From: Trissonchulus latispiculum
Taxonomy: Eukaryota; Nematoda; Enoplea; Enoplida; Ironidae
NCBI GenBank assembly: GCA_030248195.1
Contig: JASAND010004254.1
Span: 50,757 to 114,756 of the forward strand
Direction: 5' to 3'
DNA length: 64,000 nucleotides
Shown here piece after piece: positions 9,453 to 24,400 of this stretch. Both the position numbers and the translations under genes were made by a program. The stretch's first letter is position 1. Every line of letters begins with the position of its first letter. The notes below the pieces were generated by a model. That model saw only the letters and a list, made by a program, of their open reading frames with translations, was not told where the DNA came from and searched no databases.

Positions 9453-12400
9453 GTAAGCTTACCTTTGGATTTCAATTATTTCATAAAAATGGACGAAACT
9501 TTGTAGATAACTTGTTGTATTGGTTTTGTGGGTACAATCCCCGTTTTTCTGATTAAAAGTGAAATTTTCAGTTGTCGACCGACACTAGCGACCATAGGAT
9601 AACGTGGGGGGGTGTAGACCCCCCCCCAGACCGACAAAAAACGGGTAGACCCCCTCAGCGAAAAGGACAAAAGGGCAGACCCTGTCGTCCAGAAAGGAAA
9701 AAAGGGTAGACCCCTCAGCGATTTTCACTGAAAATTGGTAATTTTTTAGCAAATTTTAGAGATTTTTTCAAAACATTTCTTAAAAATTGCTAAAAATTTC
9801 CATTTTTTTCTAATTTTTGGTCAAAAACATTAAAAATTCGGAATTTTTTCCAATTTTGGGGCAGACCCCCTTAAAATTTTGGATTTTTTCAGGGGTAGAC
9901 CCCTCGCCGAGGTCGGGGTAGACCCCCCCAGAATCGGACCCCGTGTTAATGTATGCTAGCGACCTCTATAATATGCGTGAAAAGTGGCTGGAGACAGTGT
10001 AAAATAAGCTGCGCAAAATCCTGCGCAGATTTCATGCGCAAATTGTAGAGCACATCGAGTTTAGTATGTCTGTGAAGTTTCAGCCCCGTATCACTTACCG
10101 TTAAAAAGTTGCGCCCCGGACCGGTTATGGCGGCGATGTTTTTTTCCGGTTTCTCCTATTTGATGGTTGTATTGTACATAATGTTCGCCGCTTTCACGTG
10201 ATCTGCAGCGGTGGGCCAACCTAAAGGGCTATGGGGTCTAGTAGTACCCTCTAAAGAATTTAAGAATCACAACTTTTTTTGCGCCGCAGCTTCGCCACAA
10301 CGCCGCAGTGGCGCCGCAAAGTCGGCTCATAGCGAAAAGTGACCATTTTTGTGGTCGTCGCTCAGGTCGAACGTTACGAGCTGGAGCTGATTTCTTTTTA
10401 TATTCAGAAATTACATATATTGAACTAACTAACGGTCCAGGTTACGTTTCTCTATCACTTCCCTAGCGACCACAGTGGCCCGTCAAAGATGGCGAAAATT
10501 CGAAAAATGAAAAATCGAAATTTCTCGCTATCTATTTAACTTCGAAAGCTCAAATTTTTTGTACAATGGTTTTCTGGCATGGAGAATCGATTCCCGCAGT
10601 CAGTTTTACCGTCAGACCCACCCATCTTGCTGGGCTTGTTCCACTTTGCCGTCGGGAGGGTCAAGTCGGAAACTGCTTCCTGGAGGTCCATAGTAGGATT
10701 TACCTGGCCTCTCAAAACTTTGTCTATAGGGGTTTTCTGGTGCGCCCAGCTCATTCCCGGTAGTCGTTTTGCCGTCCGACGTACCTATCTTGCTGGGCTT
10801 GTTCCACTTTGCCGTCGGGAGGGTCAAGTCGGAAACTGCTTCCTGGAGGTCCATAGTAGGATTTACCTGGCCTCTCAAAACTTTGTCTATAGGGGTTTTC
10901 TGGTGCGCCCAGCTCATTCCCGGTAGTCGTTTTGCCGTCCGACGTACCTATCTTGCTGGGCTGGTTCCAGTTTGCCGTTTTGAAGGGACAGTCGGGCGGG
11001 GTGGTCAAGTGGTCAAAAATAAAATTTTTCAAAAGTGGTCAAATTTGGTGTCAAATGAAAGCCCTAACTGAGCTGAGCAACTTTTGTCATAGAACTGCGT
11101 ACCCAAAGTGGCTGTAGAGTGCTGTGGTGGTCCAGGGTGGGGACTTAGGCAATTTAGGGTCAAAAATAAAATTTTTCAAAAGTGGTCAAATTTGGTATCA
11201 AATGAAAGCCCCAAGTGAGCTGAGCAACTTTTGTCATAGAACTGTTTACCCAAAGTGACTGTAGAGTGCTGTGGTGGTAGGGTGGGGACTTAGGCGATTT
11301 TGGGTCAAAAATAAAATTTTTCAAAAGTGGTCAAATTTGGTATCAAATGAATGCCCTAAGTGAGCGGAGCAACTTTTGACATGGAACCAATAACCATCCA
11401 CCAATAGTTGCTGTGCCAAATAACGTCACGTGCCTATGAAACTTTTTTACTTCTTCAACCGGAATTTAAAGGATATACGTATTTATATTTATTTATTATA
11501 TATATTTAAAGGATATACGACACAGCCAACACACACATATTATCCTCTTTTGTGCGGAGCATTTTTGTTACTTGTAATAATATTCTCGGCTTACAGTTGG
11601 ACTTCATAGCAATAGAAGGTATATACTGTTTATTGTCTGCATATTTTATTGCTGTTTGTTGTCCGGTAACTGGGAGTTTTCTGGTCGATATAAAAGCATT
11701 GTGTGGCTTTTGTTTAGAGGCTGCTGCCGCTGCGAAAGCTGCGAAGGACAAAGTCATCTGTCAAGAATTTATGAAGGATGAAGTACGTACTCTCTTTCTT
11801 TAATTCAATAATTCAACAATGATTCAATTATAAGTAAACTCGAGTTGAGTAAAACTAAAATTAACTAAAATTTAAAAACTAAAATTGAGTAAACAAGCAT
11901 AATGTAGGTAATATTGATTTTAGATAAGTAGTAGTCTTGTTCTATAGTTTTCGCGGCCCACACCCGTGTTAGCTTGTCTTTGCAAAAGCTATTTAATTGA
12001 AACTGACATTTGTATGGTTATGCTTTAGAGATTAATCTGACTTCAGTAACATTCCAAACCGAACGCTTCCAATATTAGTGGTCGCACTAGACACCCCAAG
12101 CTAAACCTAAACCTAAACCTCCGTTGGCACAAAACCAAATCAATGACCAACATAATTATTGTACTCTCGTGTGTTTCAGTTGAAATCATTCTATGCTGAT
12201 TTGAGCGCTTCACGTCACCAAGTGGCCAAATCGGCTGAACGTTTGCGCAGCTCTTCCTTTGGCAAAATCCCGCTGAATCAGTTGACGAGCCAGCTTGATG
12301 ATGATGTGACAGATCTGACTCAGAAAAGTGATCGTCTAACGGATTCTGTTCATGCCCTTAGAAAGGGAATTTTCAGACTCTACGCTCAGTCACAGGAAGC

Positions 12401-15400
12401 TCACGTTTATTTAGCTCGCCAAACCAATCCTCAGTATAAGGCGCTGCTGAGGGCACAGTCCTTGGATTCTACACAGGTTGGTATTTTTAAATACCGGCTT
12501 TTTAAACTTTTGTTTCAATTCTTAACCTATTTTTCAGTTTACAGGAAAAATATTTCTGTTTTTATCATAGGGGTCGCGGCAGCGACCCCTATAATATATG
12601 TGAAAAGTGGCTGGAGACAGTGTAAAATAAGCTGCGCAGAAGCTGCGCAAAATCCTGCGCAGATCCTGCGCAGATTTCATGCGCAAATTGTAGAGCACAT
12701 CGAGTTTAGTATGTCTGTGAAGTTTCAGCCCCGTATCACTTACCGTTAAAAAGTTGCGCCCCGGACCGGTTATGGCGGCGATGTTTTTTTTCCGGTTTCT
12801 CCTATTTGATGGTTGTATTGTACATAATGTTCGCCGCTTTCACGTGATCTGCAGCGGTGGGCCAACCTAAAGGGCTATGGGGTCTAGTAGTACCCTCTAA
12901 AGAATTTAAGAATCACAACTTTTTTTGTGGTCGTCGCTCAGGTCGAACGTTACAAGCTGGAGCTGATTTCTTTTTATATTCAGAAATTACCTATATTGAA
13001 CTAACTAACGGTCCAGGTTGTGTTTCTCTATCACTTCCCTAGCGACCACAGTGGCCCGTCAAAGATGGCGAAAATTCGAAAAATGAAAAATCGAAATTTC
13101 TCGCTATCTATTTAACTTTGAAAGCTCAAATCTTCCATACAATGGTTTTCTGGCACGGAGAATCGATTCCCGTAGTCAGTTTTACCGTCAGACCCACCCA
13201 TCTTGCTGGGCTGGTTCCACTTTGCCGTCGGGAGGGTCAAGTCGGAAACCGCTTCCTGGAGCTCCATAGTAGGCTCTACCTGGCCTCTCAAAGCTTTGTC
13301 TATAGGGGTTTTCTGGTGTGCCCAGCTCACTCCCGGTATCCGTTCTGCCGTCCGACGTGTCTATATTGCTGGGCTGGTTCTACTTTGCCGTCGGGAGGGT
13401 CAAGTGGGAAACCGCTTCCTGGAGGTCCATAGTAGGCTCTACCTGGCCTCTCAAAACTTTGTCTATAGGGGTTTTCTGGTGTGCCCTGCTCATTCCCGGT
13501 ATCCGTTTTGCCGTCCGACGTGTCTATATTGCTGGGCTGGTTCTACTTTGCCGTCGGGAGGGTCAAGTCGGAAACCGCTTCCTGGAGGTCCATAGTAGGC
13601 TCTACCTGGCCTCTCAAAACTTTGTCTATAGGGGTTTTCTGGTGTGCCCTGCTCATTCCCGGTATCCGTTTTGCCGTCCGACGTGTCTATATTGCTGTGC
13701 TGGTTCTACTTTGCCGTCGGGAGGGTCAAGTCGGAAACCGCTTCCTGGAGGTCCATAGTAGGCTCTACCTGGCCTCTCAAAACTTTGTCTATAGGGGTTT
13801 TCTGGTGTGCCCAGCTCATTCCCGGTATTCGTTTTGCCGTACGACGTACCTATTTTGCTGGGCTAGTTCTACTTTGCCGTTTGAAGGGTCAGTCGGGTGG
13901 GACGGTCAAATGGTCAAAAATAAAATTTTTCAAAAGTGGTAAAATTTGATATCATATGAAAGCCCTAAGTGAGCTGAGCAACTTTTATCATAGAACTGCA
14001 CACCCAAAGTGGCTGTAGAGTGCTGTGGTGGTGGTGTGGGGTGGGGACTTAGGCGATTTTGGGTCAAAAATAAAATTTTTCAAAAGTGGTAAAATTTGAT
14101 ATCATAAGAAAGCCCTAAGTGAGCTGAGCAACTTTTGTCATAGAACTGCACACCCAAAGTGGCTGTAGAGTGCTGTGGTGGGGTGCGATTTTGGGCCAAA
14201 AATAAAATTTTTCAATGTGGTAAAATTTGGTATCAAATGAAAGCCCTAAGTGAGCTGAGCAACTTTTGCCATAGAACTGCACACCCAAAGTGGCTGTAGA
14301 GTGCTGTGGCGGGGTGGGGTGGGGACTTAGGCGATTTTGGGTCAAAAATAAAATTTTTTCAAAAGTGGTAAAATTTGGTATCAAATGAAAGCCCTAAGTG
14401 AGCTGAGCAACTTTTGCCATAGAACTGCACACCCAAAGTGGCTGTAGAGTGCTGGGGTTGGGTGGGGTGGGGATTTAGGCGATTTTGGGTCAAAAATAAA
14501 ATTTTCAAAAGTGGTAAAATTTGGTATCAAATGAAAGCCCTAAGTGAGCTGAGCAACTTTTGCGGTGTCGGATTTATGCCTTTCTCAACCGGAATTTAAA
14601 GGATAGACATAGGCCCAACAGACATTATCCCCTTTTGTGCGGAGCATTTTTGTTACTTGTTATTGTTTCACAGAACAACATCTAGTCATCTCATCTACAG
14701 TTGAAGACATGCCTGAACAGGCTTGATATTTTAAAGTGGCAGCATTGTCAAAGCAGTTTTTATAGTTTGGTGTAGTATTTGTGGCAAGACTGCAATGAAA
14801 GTATTTGAAAGGAGCGAAAGCGTTTTTCGTGCCACTCCTCATGTCAAGTCAGTGATGTTTAGTTTTCTGTTTCTAACCTAGTTTTAAATGCTGCCTGCTT
14901 TTGTCTCATTTTGGTTTGTTTAGCGGGGGTTTTGTTGTGTTTATTTTAGCAGCGATTGATGTCAGAAATTGGACGACAGGAACGAAGTCTGGAGGAGACC
15001 ATTTCCGGACTGGGACGAAAGATTAGCTCTCTTCGACTGACGGCGGAAAAGCGGCGCCTGCCAGCTGGCAGCGCTCGACGCGGACTCGGCGCTCTGCAGC
15101 CTGACAACGGTGCTGACAGTTTAGACCTAATTCATCGCACCATGTCGAACATGGAAGATGTGATACAGGAACAGTCGAGGCGACTGCAGAAGCTTAGACT
15201 CAGAATTAAGGCAGAGGATGAGTCGTTTTGGGAAACTAAGAGTAGCCGAAATAGATCAACAACCTCGGTAACGACAAAACCAAGCTACCAGAGCAAGGGT
15301 TTTGCCGGTCCGAAATTGCCGACCGCTGGACGAAAGTCTAAAATTGCCCTTTTGACTGGGGGTTTGTCGACGGGAAAGCGGTTGCTGGATAGACCCAACG

Positions 15401-18400
15401 AATTTGGCGATTTTTCAACAGAACATGAGCAGGCCTGGAGCAACCATCAACAGGCCGCCAAAACTAGGCATACGCTCAGCCTAGAGGCAGAATCCTACCT
15501 GCTGGAACTGCTAAGCTCACGCGGTCTGCCTCCGCGAAGAATTGCACAGGATCAGCTACTCCTGCCACCTCCCATTGGCCCGTCCAAAATGGGATCTCCG
15601 AAACCGGTCGATCAAGAACCTCTCCCTGTCCCCTCGGTGACCGAACCTGTCTCAACCATTGCCTTTCCTCCAGCTGCCGATACACGCAGCTCCACAACTC
15701 AGACCGAGTTACAACTGCCACCTTCTGTGGATACGTCGGCGTTTTTGGCTGCCCCTACTGCCCCACCCCCTCCTGTTGGTTCTATGCTGGGAGCGCCCGC
15801 AGCTGCTTCAACCCCGCTAGTGCCCCCAGGTGTGCGACATTTGGCAGCACCATCATCTCAACCAATCGTTCCTCCGCCGATCGGATTTCAGGTGCCTCCA
15901 CCTGGCCTTGTTCCGGCACCTGTTAACTTATTCGGAGCTGCTAAAGCGCAGCCGCCAACTGTGGGCTCAACTGCAACTGCAACAGTGCCGCAATCGCTGT
16001 TTTCGAAGGCACCCCCGTCATTTGGCAGCGGCACTGCTGCTGCTGCTACTACTACTACTGCTACTGCTACTACTATCAATACTCGTGCGGAATCTTCTGG
16101 CAAGGTGGCCGTTTCCACTGCAAATGCACCGACGCCGTTTGCTTTTGCTCCGACAAGTACTGCGGCGTCGATTGGCAAGCCGCCTGTGATTGCTACACAG
16201 GCTACTGCAGAGAAACCTACAGCACCGGTGACTAGTTCGGCACCACCAAAACCGCCGCCCACTTTCAAGCATGTCTCTGCAACGGTTGCCGTTTCAATCA
16301 CGGCCAAGCCGTCTTCCCGCAGCCTGGGCTCTGCGGTTACAAGTTTGCCGCTGGCAACGACCAATCGTCTTTCGGCCAGCTTCAAGCTGCCCGATCCACC
16401 GAAGCCCCCTCCCCCACCGTCTGCGGATGACGAAAATGAAATGCTGGACGTAGATGTTGTAACGGTTTCAGATGGTTCTACAAATGCGGCTACTGCGGCT
16501 GCTGCCACTACAACTGCAACGGCTGGTCAAGGCTTTTCCTTTAGCCTAAGTGGATCGCAATCACCTGCTGGTGGGGGGTTTGGTGGTGGTAGTCCCTTTC
16601 AGTCTCAATCCACGGGTGGTTTTGGTGGTGGAGCAGTCTTTGGAAGCTCTGCAGCCCCTGGCAGTCCGTCCTTTGGTTTTCAGGCGGTTGGTAATACTTC
16701 GAGTGATTTTGCAAATAAACCGACCGGTGGGGGTTTTGGATCTTTGTTTGGCTCGCCTAGCGGTAGTGGTGGAGGTAGTCCTTCGGGTGGGCTGTTTGGT
16801 GGTCTTGGAGGCAAACCTAATCCAGAGAATGCCAGTCGCAATGTCTTTGGCAATTCTAGTCCACTGATGAATACGTCCAGCAATGTACCTGGACAGGCGG
16901 CTACTTCTAGCTCAAGTGAGTTGTTTGCTGATTGGCTTATTTCGTTTGTCATTTGACTGTTTTGTCTTTGTTGAATTTATACCTTCAGTGTGGTAACATT
17001 CATTTTTCCGGACCGTATAACCATGAACACATAATCATTTTATGTGCGACGAAGGAGCACTTTTTGTTCTTGTTAAGACTGCAGATCTTAAAGGGTGTGA
17101 CTTTTTGTCCGTTATTGCTGACTAACACAACCGTCATTATCGACTTCTAGTTTGTTTTGTCGTGTTGTTTCGGTTTAGATCTGTTTGGTTCCTTCAGTCC
17201 GTCAGGCTTCAGTGGCAGTTCTGGCGGTGGCGGCGGTTTTGGCTCAGTACAGTCGTCTCCTGGAGGAGGTGGGAGTGGCAGTCCGGGTCCCTTCAGCTCC
17301 GGTGGCCAGGGTTCCGTGGCCTCTCGTGGGTTCGGAAGTTTCAGTCCTCAGCAGACATCCAGTGGTACGGAAACTTCTTTGCGTTAGCTGCTTCAGTTGG
17401 TTGTGTTGTTGCGCAGTAGTCATAATCTGCCTGCATCTGCTGTTTGTCCTTATTTTTAGCGCAGTGTGGTGCTAAATGTACTGCGAAATTCATTTCCGAG
17501 CTACATGTTAACGTGGTCTCTCTTTATCACCATATTACACTACTATACCTTAACCCTACCGTGGGTGTTCTTCTGTGTCTGTAGGGGGTTTTCAGCCGTC
17601 AGGTTTCCTTTAGGGTTTTTCGAGAATCTTAACAGTAAAAGTGGAAACTCGACGTGAAACAAGCTTTGAAATCTTTGGTATCATAACCTAGCATATTCTT
17701 TAAGTCATAAAGTGTTCGGTATTGAAGTTTGTGCTAACATTTTACTTGTAAATTAAGCCTTTTAGTGGCCAAATGATGTTATTCATGAGCTGAGGCTAGT
17801 TGGCTTATGCAGACCTAACACATTCACTACCCACTTTGTAACTGATGGGCACTTACAGGGCGATAACTGGTTTGGTAATGATTTCAGTCTAAAACTTGAA
17901 CACCCAACCCAAAGTTACATACCACATAACTACCACATGGTTTAACTATTGGCTGTTTCAGTGTAGTTACTTTATGGTATCTGGTCGTTCATTGTCTTTT
18001 CTCGGCAAAATTGCAATGTTATCGGAAGTCGGGTTGCTTAGAGCCTAGCGGCGGCATCGGGAGGGTGATTTTAACAATATCACAGCTGCTGAGAAAGGGA
18101 AAGTCGCCATTTTCACAATTTCCAAGAAATATTGTACAGTGTGTTGTTGCATCTTTCAGGTTTTGGTGGTTCTGCAGCTTTTGGCAGTTCTGCCGGCGGT
18201 TTCGGTGGCAGTCCTTCCTTCGGTGGTGGTTCCGGATTCGGTTCAGCGCCGGCCTTTGGCTCCTCTGTATCTCCTTTCGGATCTGCGGCTTCCCCAGCCG
18301 CCGCTAGTCCGGTTTTTGGAGGGAGCGCGTTTGGTCAACAGCCTGCCGCTGGTGCTTCGCCTGCTGGATTTTCAGGGTATGCGATGCGATCTCTGGTTTA

Positions 18401-21400
18401 CTGATTTTTTTCTTCCTGTTCCTGGGCCAGCTTGGGAGATCCCCAATGTGGTTAGGGAGGATCAGATCCGTTTACTGATTTCATTGTGTGCATCGAAAAG
18501 TGTAAAATTAAAATGATCATGTCCTCCCTTTCGCATAAGAATGTGAGCGCACTAGCAACGAATCTAAATATCCATTTGTGTCAGTTTTTAGTCACTGCCA
18601 AGTTTTGGTTTTTAGAAACGACGTGCTCCATTTTTAGTTTTTTATGGATCGTTGAGAACTATAAAATTTGTCCGAAAGTATGGGAAAAGGGATCCTTATG
18701 CTTCAGTTTAAAGAGCTGTATTATGTCCTCTCGCAAGCCTGTTTTCTACATAATATGTGAAACACCTTACAATTTTGTCTGTTTGTTTCTCTGTTGTGCA
18801 ATATGATGGATGCGTTCCGTTTTATTTCAGCTTTTCCAGTGCATCGGGCGGTGGTTTAAGTTTTGGCAACCTGGCTGCGGGAAGTGGTGCTGTTGCTGGT
18901 GGCGGTGGCGGTGGCTTTGGATCTCTGGCTGCGACATCAGCTGGCAGTTTCGGTTCACCTCCTGCGTTTTCCAGGTGCGTTTTTTAAAATTCACTTTAAG
19001 GGACTTATCCGCGTTGGTAATGGCACCGGAAAACAACTGTATTTTTCAGTAGCTTTCGGAAAAATTGGTATTCTTTCTTTGTCTTTTTTGGGATATATAT
19101 GTTTTAATTTTTGAAAACTTTTGACTAACGATTTCAAGCTTGTAAGGCAAAATAAAGCACAATAAATCCCATCTATGAAAATGGCAGGAACCGAAAATGA
19201 ATAAAGCTCAAGTTTAAGTTATCTTAACTTAACCTAAGTTAAGCCACAGCAATACGTAAATTTTTTAGATGCACGTGGTGGGCTCATTTTTTGCAATTAA
19301 ATGCACGTGATTTTTTGCAATCCACGAGACCCTTTTGAGGTTGCTTCGCTTTGCGATCGACGTAGCGTATCGTCACGTTCAGACAAGTAACTGCCTTAAA
19401 AGCGCAGGTGAAGTTTTTGCTATTCACGTGATGGAGATGGCCTGCCTGTATGGTGCACATTACATTTTAAGGTTCACATAATCACGGGAATCAAGAAAAT
19501 TTTACGGTTCAATGCGTGCACGTAAATTTTCTGCAATTCACGTTGCTGCTCAGGAAATGTGCGTGAATTTTTTGAGAAATTTTCTGCAATTCACGTTGCT
19601 GCTCAGGAAGTGTGCGTGAATTTTTTGAGATTCACGTGCTCGTGTATTTTTTGCGGTTCACGCAACTGCTAGAAAGTGGAAATGATCTTTTTGTGGTTCA
19701 CATGCGTGCATTATGAACGTTTTGCGGTTCACGTGCTCTGAGTGACGTACACATGAATTTTCTCCGTTTCCCATGACTGCCCAGGAAATGCACGTACATG
19801 GCGTTGACGCGCGCGTGAACCTTCAATTCACGTACACGTAAATCGTAAAACATTCACGTGCACTTCCTGGGCAGTCACGTGAACTGGAGAAAATTCACGT
19901 AAACGTGAATCGTAAAAAATTCACGTGCGCTTCCTGAGTAGTCACGTGAATTGCAGAAAATGCACGTGCACATAAAAGAGATGAACGTGAACACTACCTG
20001 GGCAGTCACGTGAATCGTAAAAACACTCACGTGCACTTCCTGGTCAGTCACGTGAACTGCAGAAATTTCACGTGCACGGCAACGCCATGCATGTTAACTG
20101 TAAGAAACGTAAAAAAATTCATGTGAACTTCCTGGGCAGTCACGTGAATTGGGGAAAATTTACGAAAACGTGAATCGTAAAAAATTCACGTGCCTTCCTT
20201 GGCAGTCACGTGAACTGAAGAAAAATCACGTGCACTTCGTGGGCAGTCACGTGAATTGCAGAAAATGCACCTGCACTTCCTGGGCAGTCACGTGAACTGC
20301 AGAAATTTTACGTTCACGTAAAAGCCGTACACGTGAATCGTAAAAACTTCGCGTGAACTTCCTGGGCGGTCACGTGAATTGCAGAAAATGCACGTGCACT
20401 TCCTGGGCACTTCACTGCAAGTGCACGTGAATTTTCTTCACGTGCCGTAAAATCCATGCACGTGAACTGTAAAAAATTCACGTGCCGTAAAAGCCATGCA
20501 CGTGAATTGCAAAAAATTCACGTGCACCACGTAAAAGCCATGCACGTGAATCGTAAAAAATTCACGTGCCTTCCTGGGCAGTCACGTGAACTGAAGAAAA
20601 ATCACGTGCGCTTCGTGGGCAGTCACGTGAATTGCAGAAAATGCACCTGCACTTCCTGGGCAGTCACGTGAACTGCAGAAATTTCACGTTCACGTAAAAG
20701 CCATGCACGTGCACTTCCTGGGCAGTCACGTGAACTGTAGAAATTTCACGTTTACGTAAAAGCCATGCACGTGAATCGTAAAAAAAATTCACGGGAACTT
20801 CCTGGGCAGTCACGTGAACTGGGCAAAATTCACGAAAACGTGAATCGTAAAAAATTCACGTGCCTTTTTGGCAGTCACGTGAATCGTAAAAAATTCACGT
20901 GCCTTCCTGGGCAGTCACGTGAACTGAAGAAAAATCACGTGCACTTCGTGGGCAGTCACGTGAATTGCAGAAAATGCACGTGCACTTCCTGGGCAGTCAC
21001 GTGAACTGCAGAAATTTCACGTGCACGGCAACGCCATGCACGTGAATCGTAATACATTCACGTGAACTTCCTGGGCAGTCACGTGAATTGCAGAAAATGC
21101 ACGTGCACTTCCTGGGCACTTCACTGCAAGTGCACGTGAATTTTCTTCACGTGCCGTAAAATCTATGCACGTGAACTGTAAAAAATTCACGTGCACGTAA
21201 AAGCCATGCACGTGAATCGTAAAAAATTCATGTACACTTCCTGGGCAGTCACGTGAACTGAAGAAAATTCACGTGCACTTCCTGGGCAGTCACGTGAATT
21301 GCAGAAAATTCACGTTCACTTCCTGGGCAGTCACGTGAATTGCAGAAAATTCACGTGCACTTCCTGGGCAGTCACGTGAATTGCAGAAAATGCACGTGCA

Positions 21401-24400
21401 TTTTCTTCACGTGCCGTAAAATCATGCACGTGAATTGAAAAAAATTCACGTGCACCACGTAAAAGCCAAGCACGTGAATCGTTAAAAATTCACTTGCCTT
21501 CCTGGGCAGTCACGTGAACTGTAGAAAATGCACGTGCACTTCCTGGGCAGTCACGTGAACTGAAGAAAAATCACGTGCACTTCGTGGGCAGTCACGTGAA
21601 TTGCACTGCAAGTGCACGTGAATTTTCTTCACGTGCCGTAAAATCATGCACGTGAATTGCAAAAAATTCACGTGCACCACGTAAAAGCCATGCACGTGAA
21701 TCGTAAAAAAATTCACGTGAACTTCCTGGGCAGTCACGTGAACTGGGCAAAATTCACGAAAACTTGAATCGTAAAAAATTCACGTGCCTTTTTGGCAGTC
21801 ACGTGAATCGTAAAAAATTCACGTGCCTTCCTGGGCAGTCACGTGAACTGAAGAAAAATCACGTGCACTTCGTGGGCAGTCACGTGAATTGCAGAAAATG
21901 CACGTGCACTTCTTGGGCAGTCACGTGAACTGCAGAAATTTCACGTGCACGGCAACGCCATGCACGTGAATCGTAATAAATTCACGTGAACTTCCTGGGC
22001 AGTCACGTGAATTGTAGAAAATGCACCTGCACTTCGTGGGCAGTCACGTGAATTGCAGAAAATGCACGTGCACTTCCTGGGCAGTCACGTGGACTGCAGA
22101 AAATGCACGTGCACGTAAAAGCCATGCACGTGAACCGCAAAAAATTCACGTGCACTTTCTGTTCAGTCACGTGAATTGCAGAAAATGCACGTGCACTTCC
22201 TGGGCACTTCACTGCAAGTGCACGTGAATTTTCTTCACGTGCCGTAAAATCTATGCACGTGAACTGAAGAAAATTCACGTGCACGTAAAAGCCATGCACG
22301 TGAATCGTAAAAAATTCACGTGCACTTCCTGGGCAGTCACGTGAATTGCAGAAAATGCACGTGCACTTCCTGGGCAGTCACGTGAATTGCAGAAAATTCA
22401 CGTGCACTTCCTGGGCAGTCACGTGAACTGAAGAAAATTCACGTGCACTTCCTGGGCAGTCACGTGGACTGCAGAAAATTCACGTGCACGTAAAAGCCAT
22501 GCACGTGAATCGTAAAAAATTCACGTACACTTCCTGGGCAGTCACGTGAACTGAAGAAAATTCACGTGCACGTAAAAGCCATGCACGTGAATCGTAAAAA
22601 ATTCACGTGCACTTCCTGGGCAGTCACGTGAATTGCAGAAAATTCACGTTCACTTCCTGGGCAGTCACGTGAATTGCAGAAAATGCACGTGCACTTCCTG
22701 GGCAGTCACGTGGACTGCAGAAAATTCACGTGCACGTAAAAGCCATGCACGTGAATCGTAAAAAATTCATGTACACTTCCTGGGCAGTCACGTGAACTGA
22801 AGAAAATTCACGTGCACTTCCTGGGCACTTCACTGCAAGTGCACGTGAATTTTCTTCACGTGCCGTAAAATCTATGCACGTGAACTGTAAAAAATTCACG
22901 TGCCGTAAAAGCCATGCACGTGAATCGTAAAAAATTCACGTGCCTTCCTGGGCAGTCACGTGAACTGTAGAAAATGCACGTGCACTTCCTGAGCAGTCAC
23001 GTGAACTGAAGAAAAATCACGTGCACTTCCTGGGCAGTCACGTGAACTGAAGAAAAATCACGTGCACTTCGTGGGCAGTCACGTGAACTGCAGAAATTTC
23101 ACGTTCACGTAAAAGCCATGCACGTGAATCGTAAAAAAACTTCCTGGGCAGTCACGTGAACTGCAGAAATTTCACGTGCACGGCAACGCCATGCACGTGA
23201 ATCGTAATAAATTCACGTGAACTTCCTGAGCAGTCACGTGAACTGGAGAAAAATCACGTGCACTTCGTGGGCAGTCACGTGAATTGCAGAAAATGCACGT
23301 GCACTTCCTGGGCACTTCACTGCAAGTGCACGTAAATTTTCTTCACGTGCCGTAAAATCTATGCACGTGAACTGTAAAAAATTCACGTGCCGTAAAAGCC
23401 ATGCACGTGAATCGTAAAAAATTCACGTGCCTTCCTGGGCAGTCACGTGAACTGTAGAAATTTCACGTGCACGGCAACGCCATGCACGTGAATCGTAATA
23501 AATTCACGTGAACTTCCTGGGCAGTCACGTGAATTGCAGAAAATGCACCTGCACTTCCTAGGCAGTCACGTGAACTGCAGAAATTTCACGTTCACGTAAA
23601 AGCCGTACACGTGAATCGTAAAAAGTTCGCGTGAACTTCCTGGGCAGTCACGTGAATTGCAGAAAATGCACCTGCACTTCCTGGGCAGTCACGTGAATTG
23701 CAAAAAATTCACGTGCACGTAAAAGCCATGCACGTGAACCGCAAAAAATTCACGTGCCTTCCTGGGCAGTCACGTGAACTGTAGAAAATGCACGTGCACT
23801 TCCTGAGCAGTCACGTGAACTGAAGAAAAATCACGTGCACTTCCTGGGCAGTCACGTGAACTGAAGAAAAATCACGTGCACTTCGTGGGCAGTCACGTGA
23901 ATTGCACTGCAAGTGCACGTGAATTTTCTTCACGTGCCGTAAAATCATGCACGTGAATTGCAAAAAATTCACGTGCACCACGTAAAAGCCAAGCACGTGA
24001 ATCGTTAAAAATTCACGTGCCTTCCTGGGCAGTCACGTGAACTGTAGAAAATGCACGTGCACTTCCTGAGCAGTCACGTGAACTGCAGAAATTTCACGTT
24101 TACCTAAAAGCCATGCACGTGAATCGTAAAAAAATTCACGTGAACTTCCTGGGCAGTCACGTGAACTGGGCAAAATTCACGAAAACTTGAATCGTAAAAA
24201 ATTCACGTGCCTTTTTGGCAGTCACGTGAATCGTAAAAAATTCACGTGCCTTCCTGGGCAGTCACGTGAACTGAATAAAAATCACGTGCACTTCGTGGGC
24301 AGTCACGTGAATTGCAGAAAATGCACGTGCACTTCCTGGGCAGTCACGTGAACTGCAGAAATTTCACGTGCACGGCAACGCCATGCACGTGAATCGTAAT

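Noticed and set aside
10536..13949. Overlapping frames of about 100-150 codons on both strands
   Set aside because: They follow the 163 bp tandem unit and frame-shift with it; no similarity to a known protein and no codon signal.
15888..16508. 206-codon antisense frame opposite the large NUP214 exon
   Set aside because: Shadow of a Pro/Ala-rich coding strand; the + strand matches NUP214 with correct splice phases.
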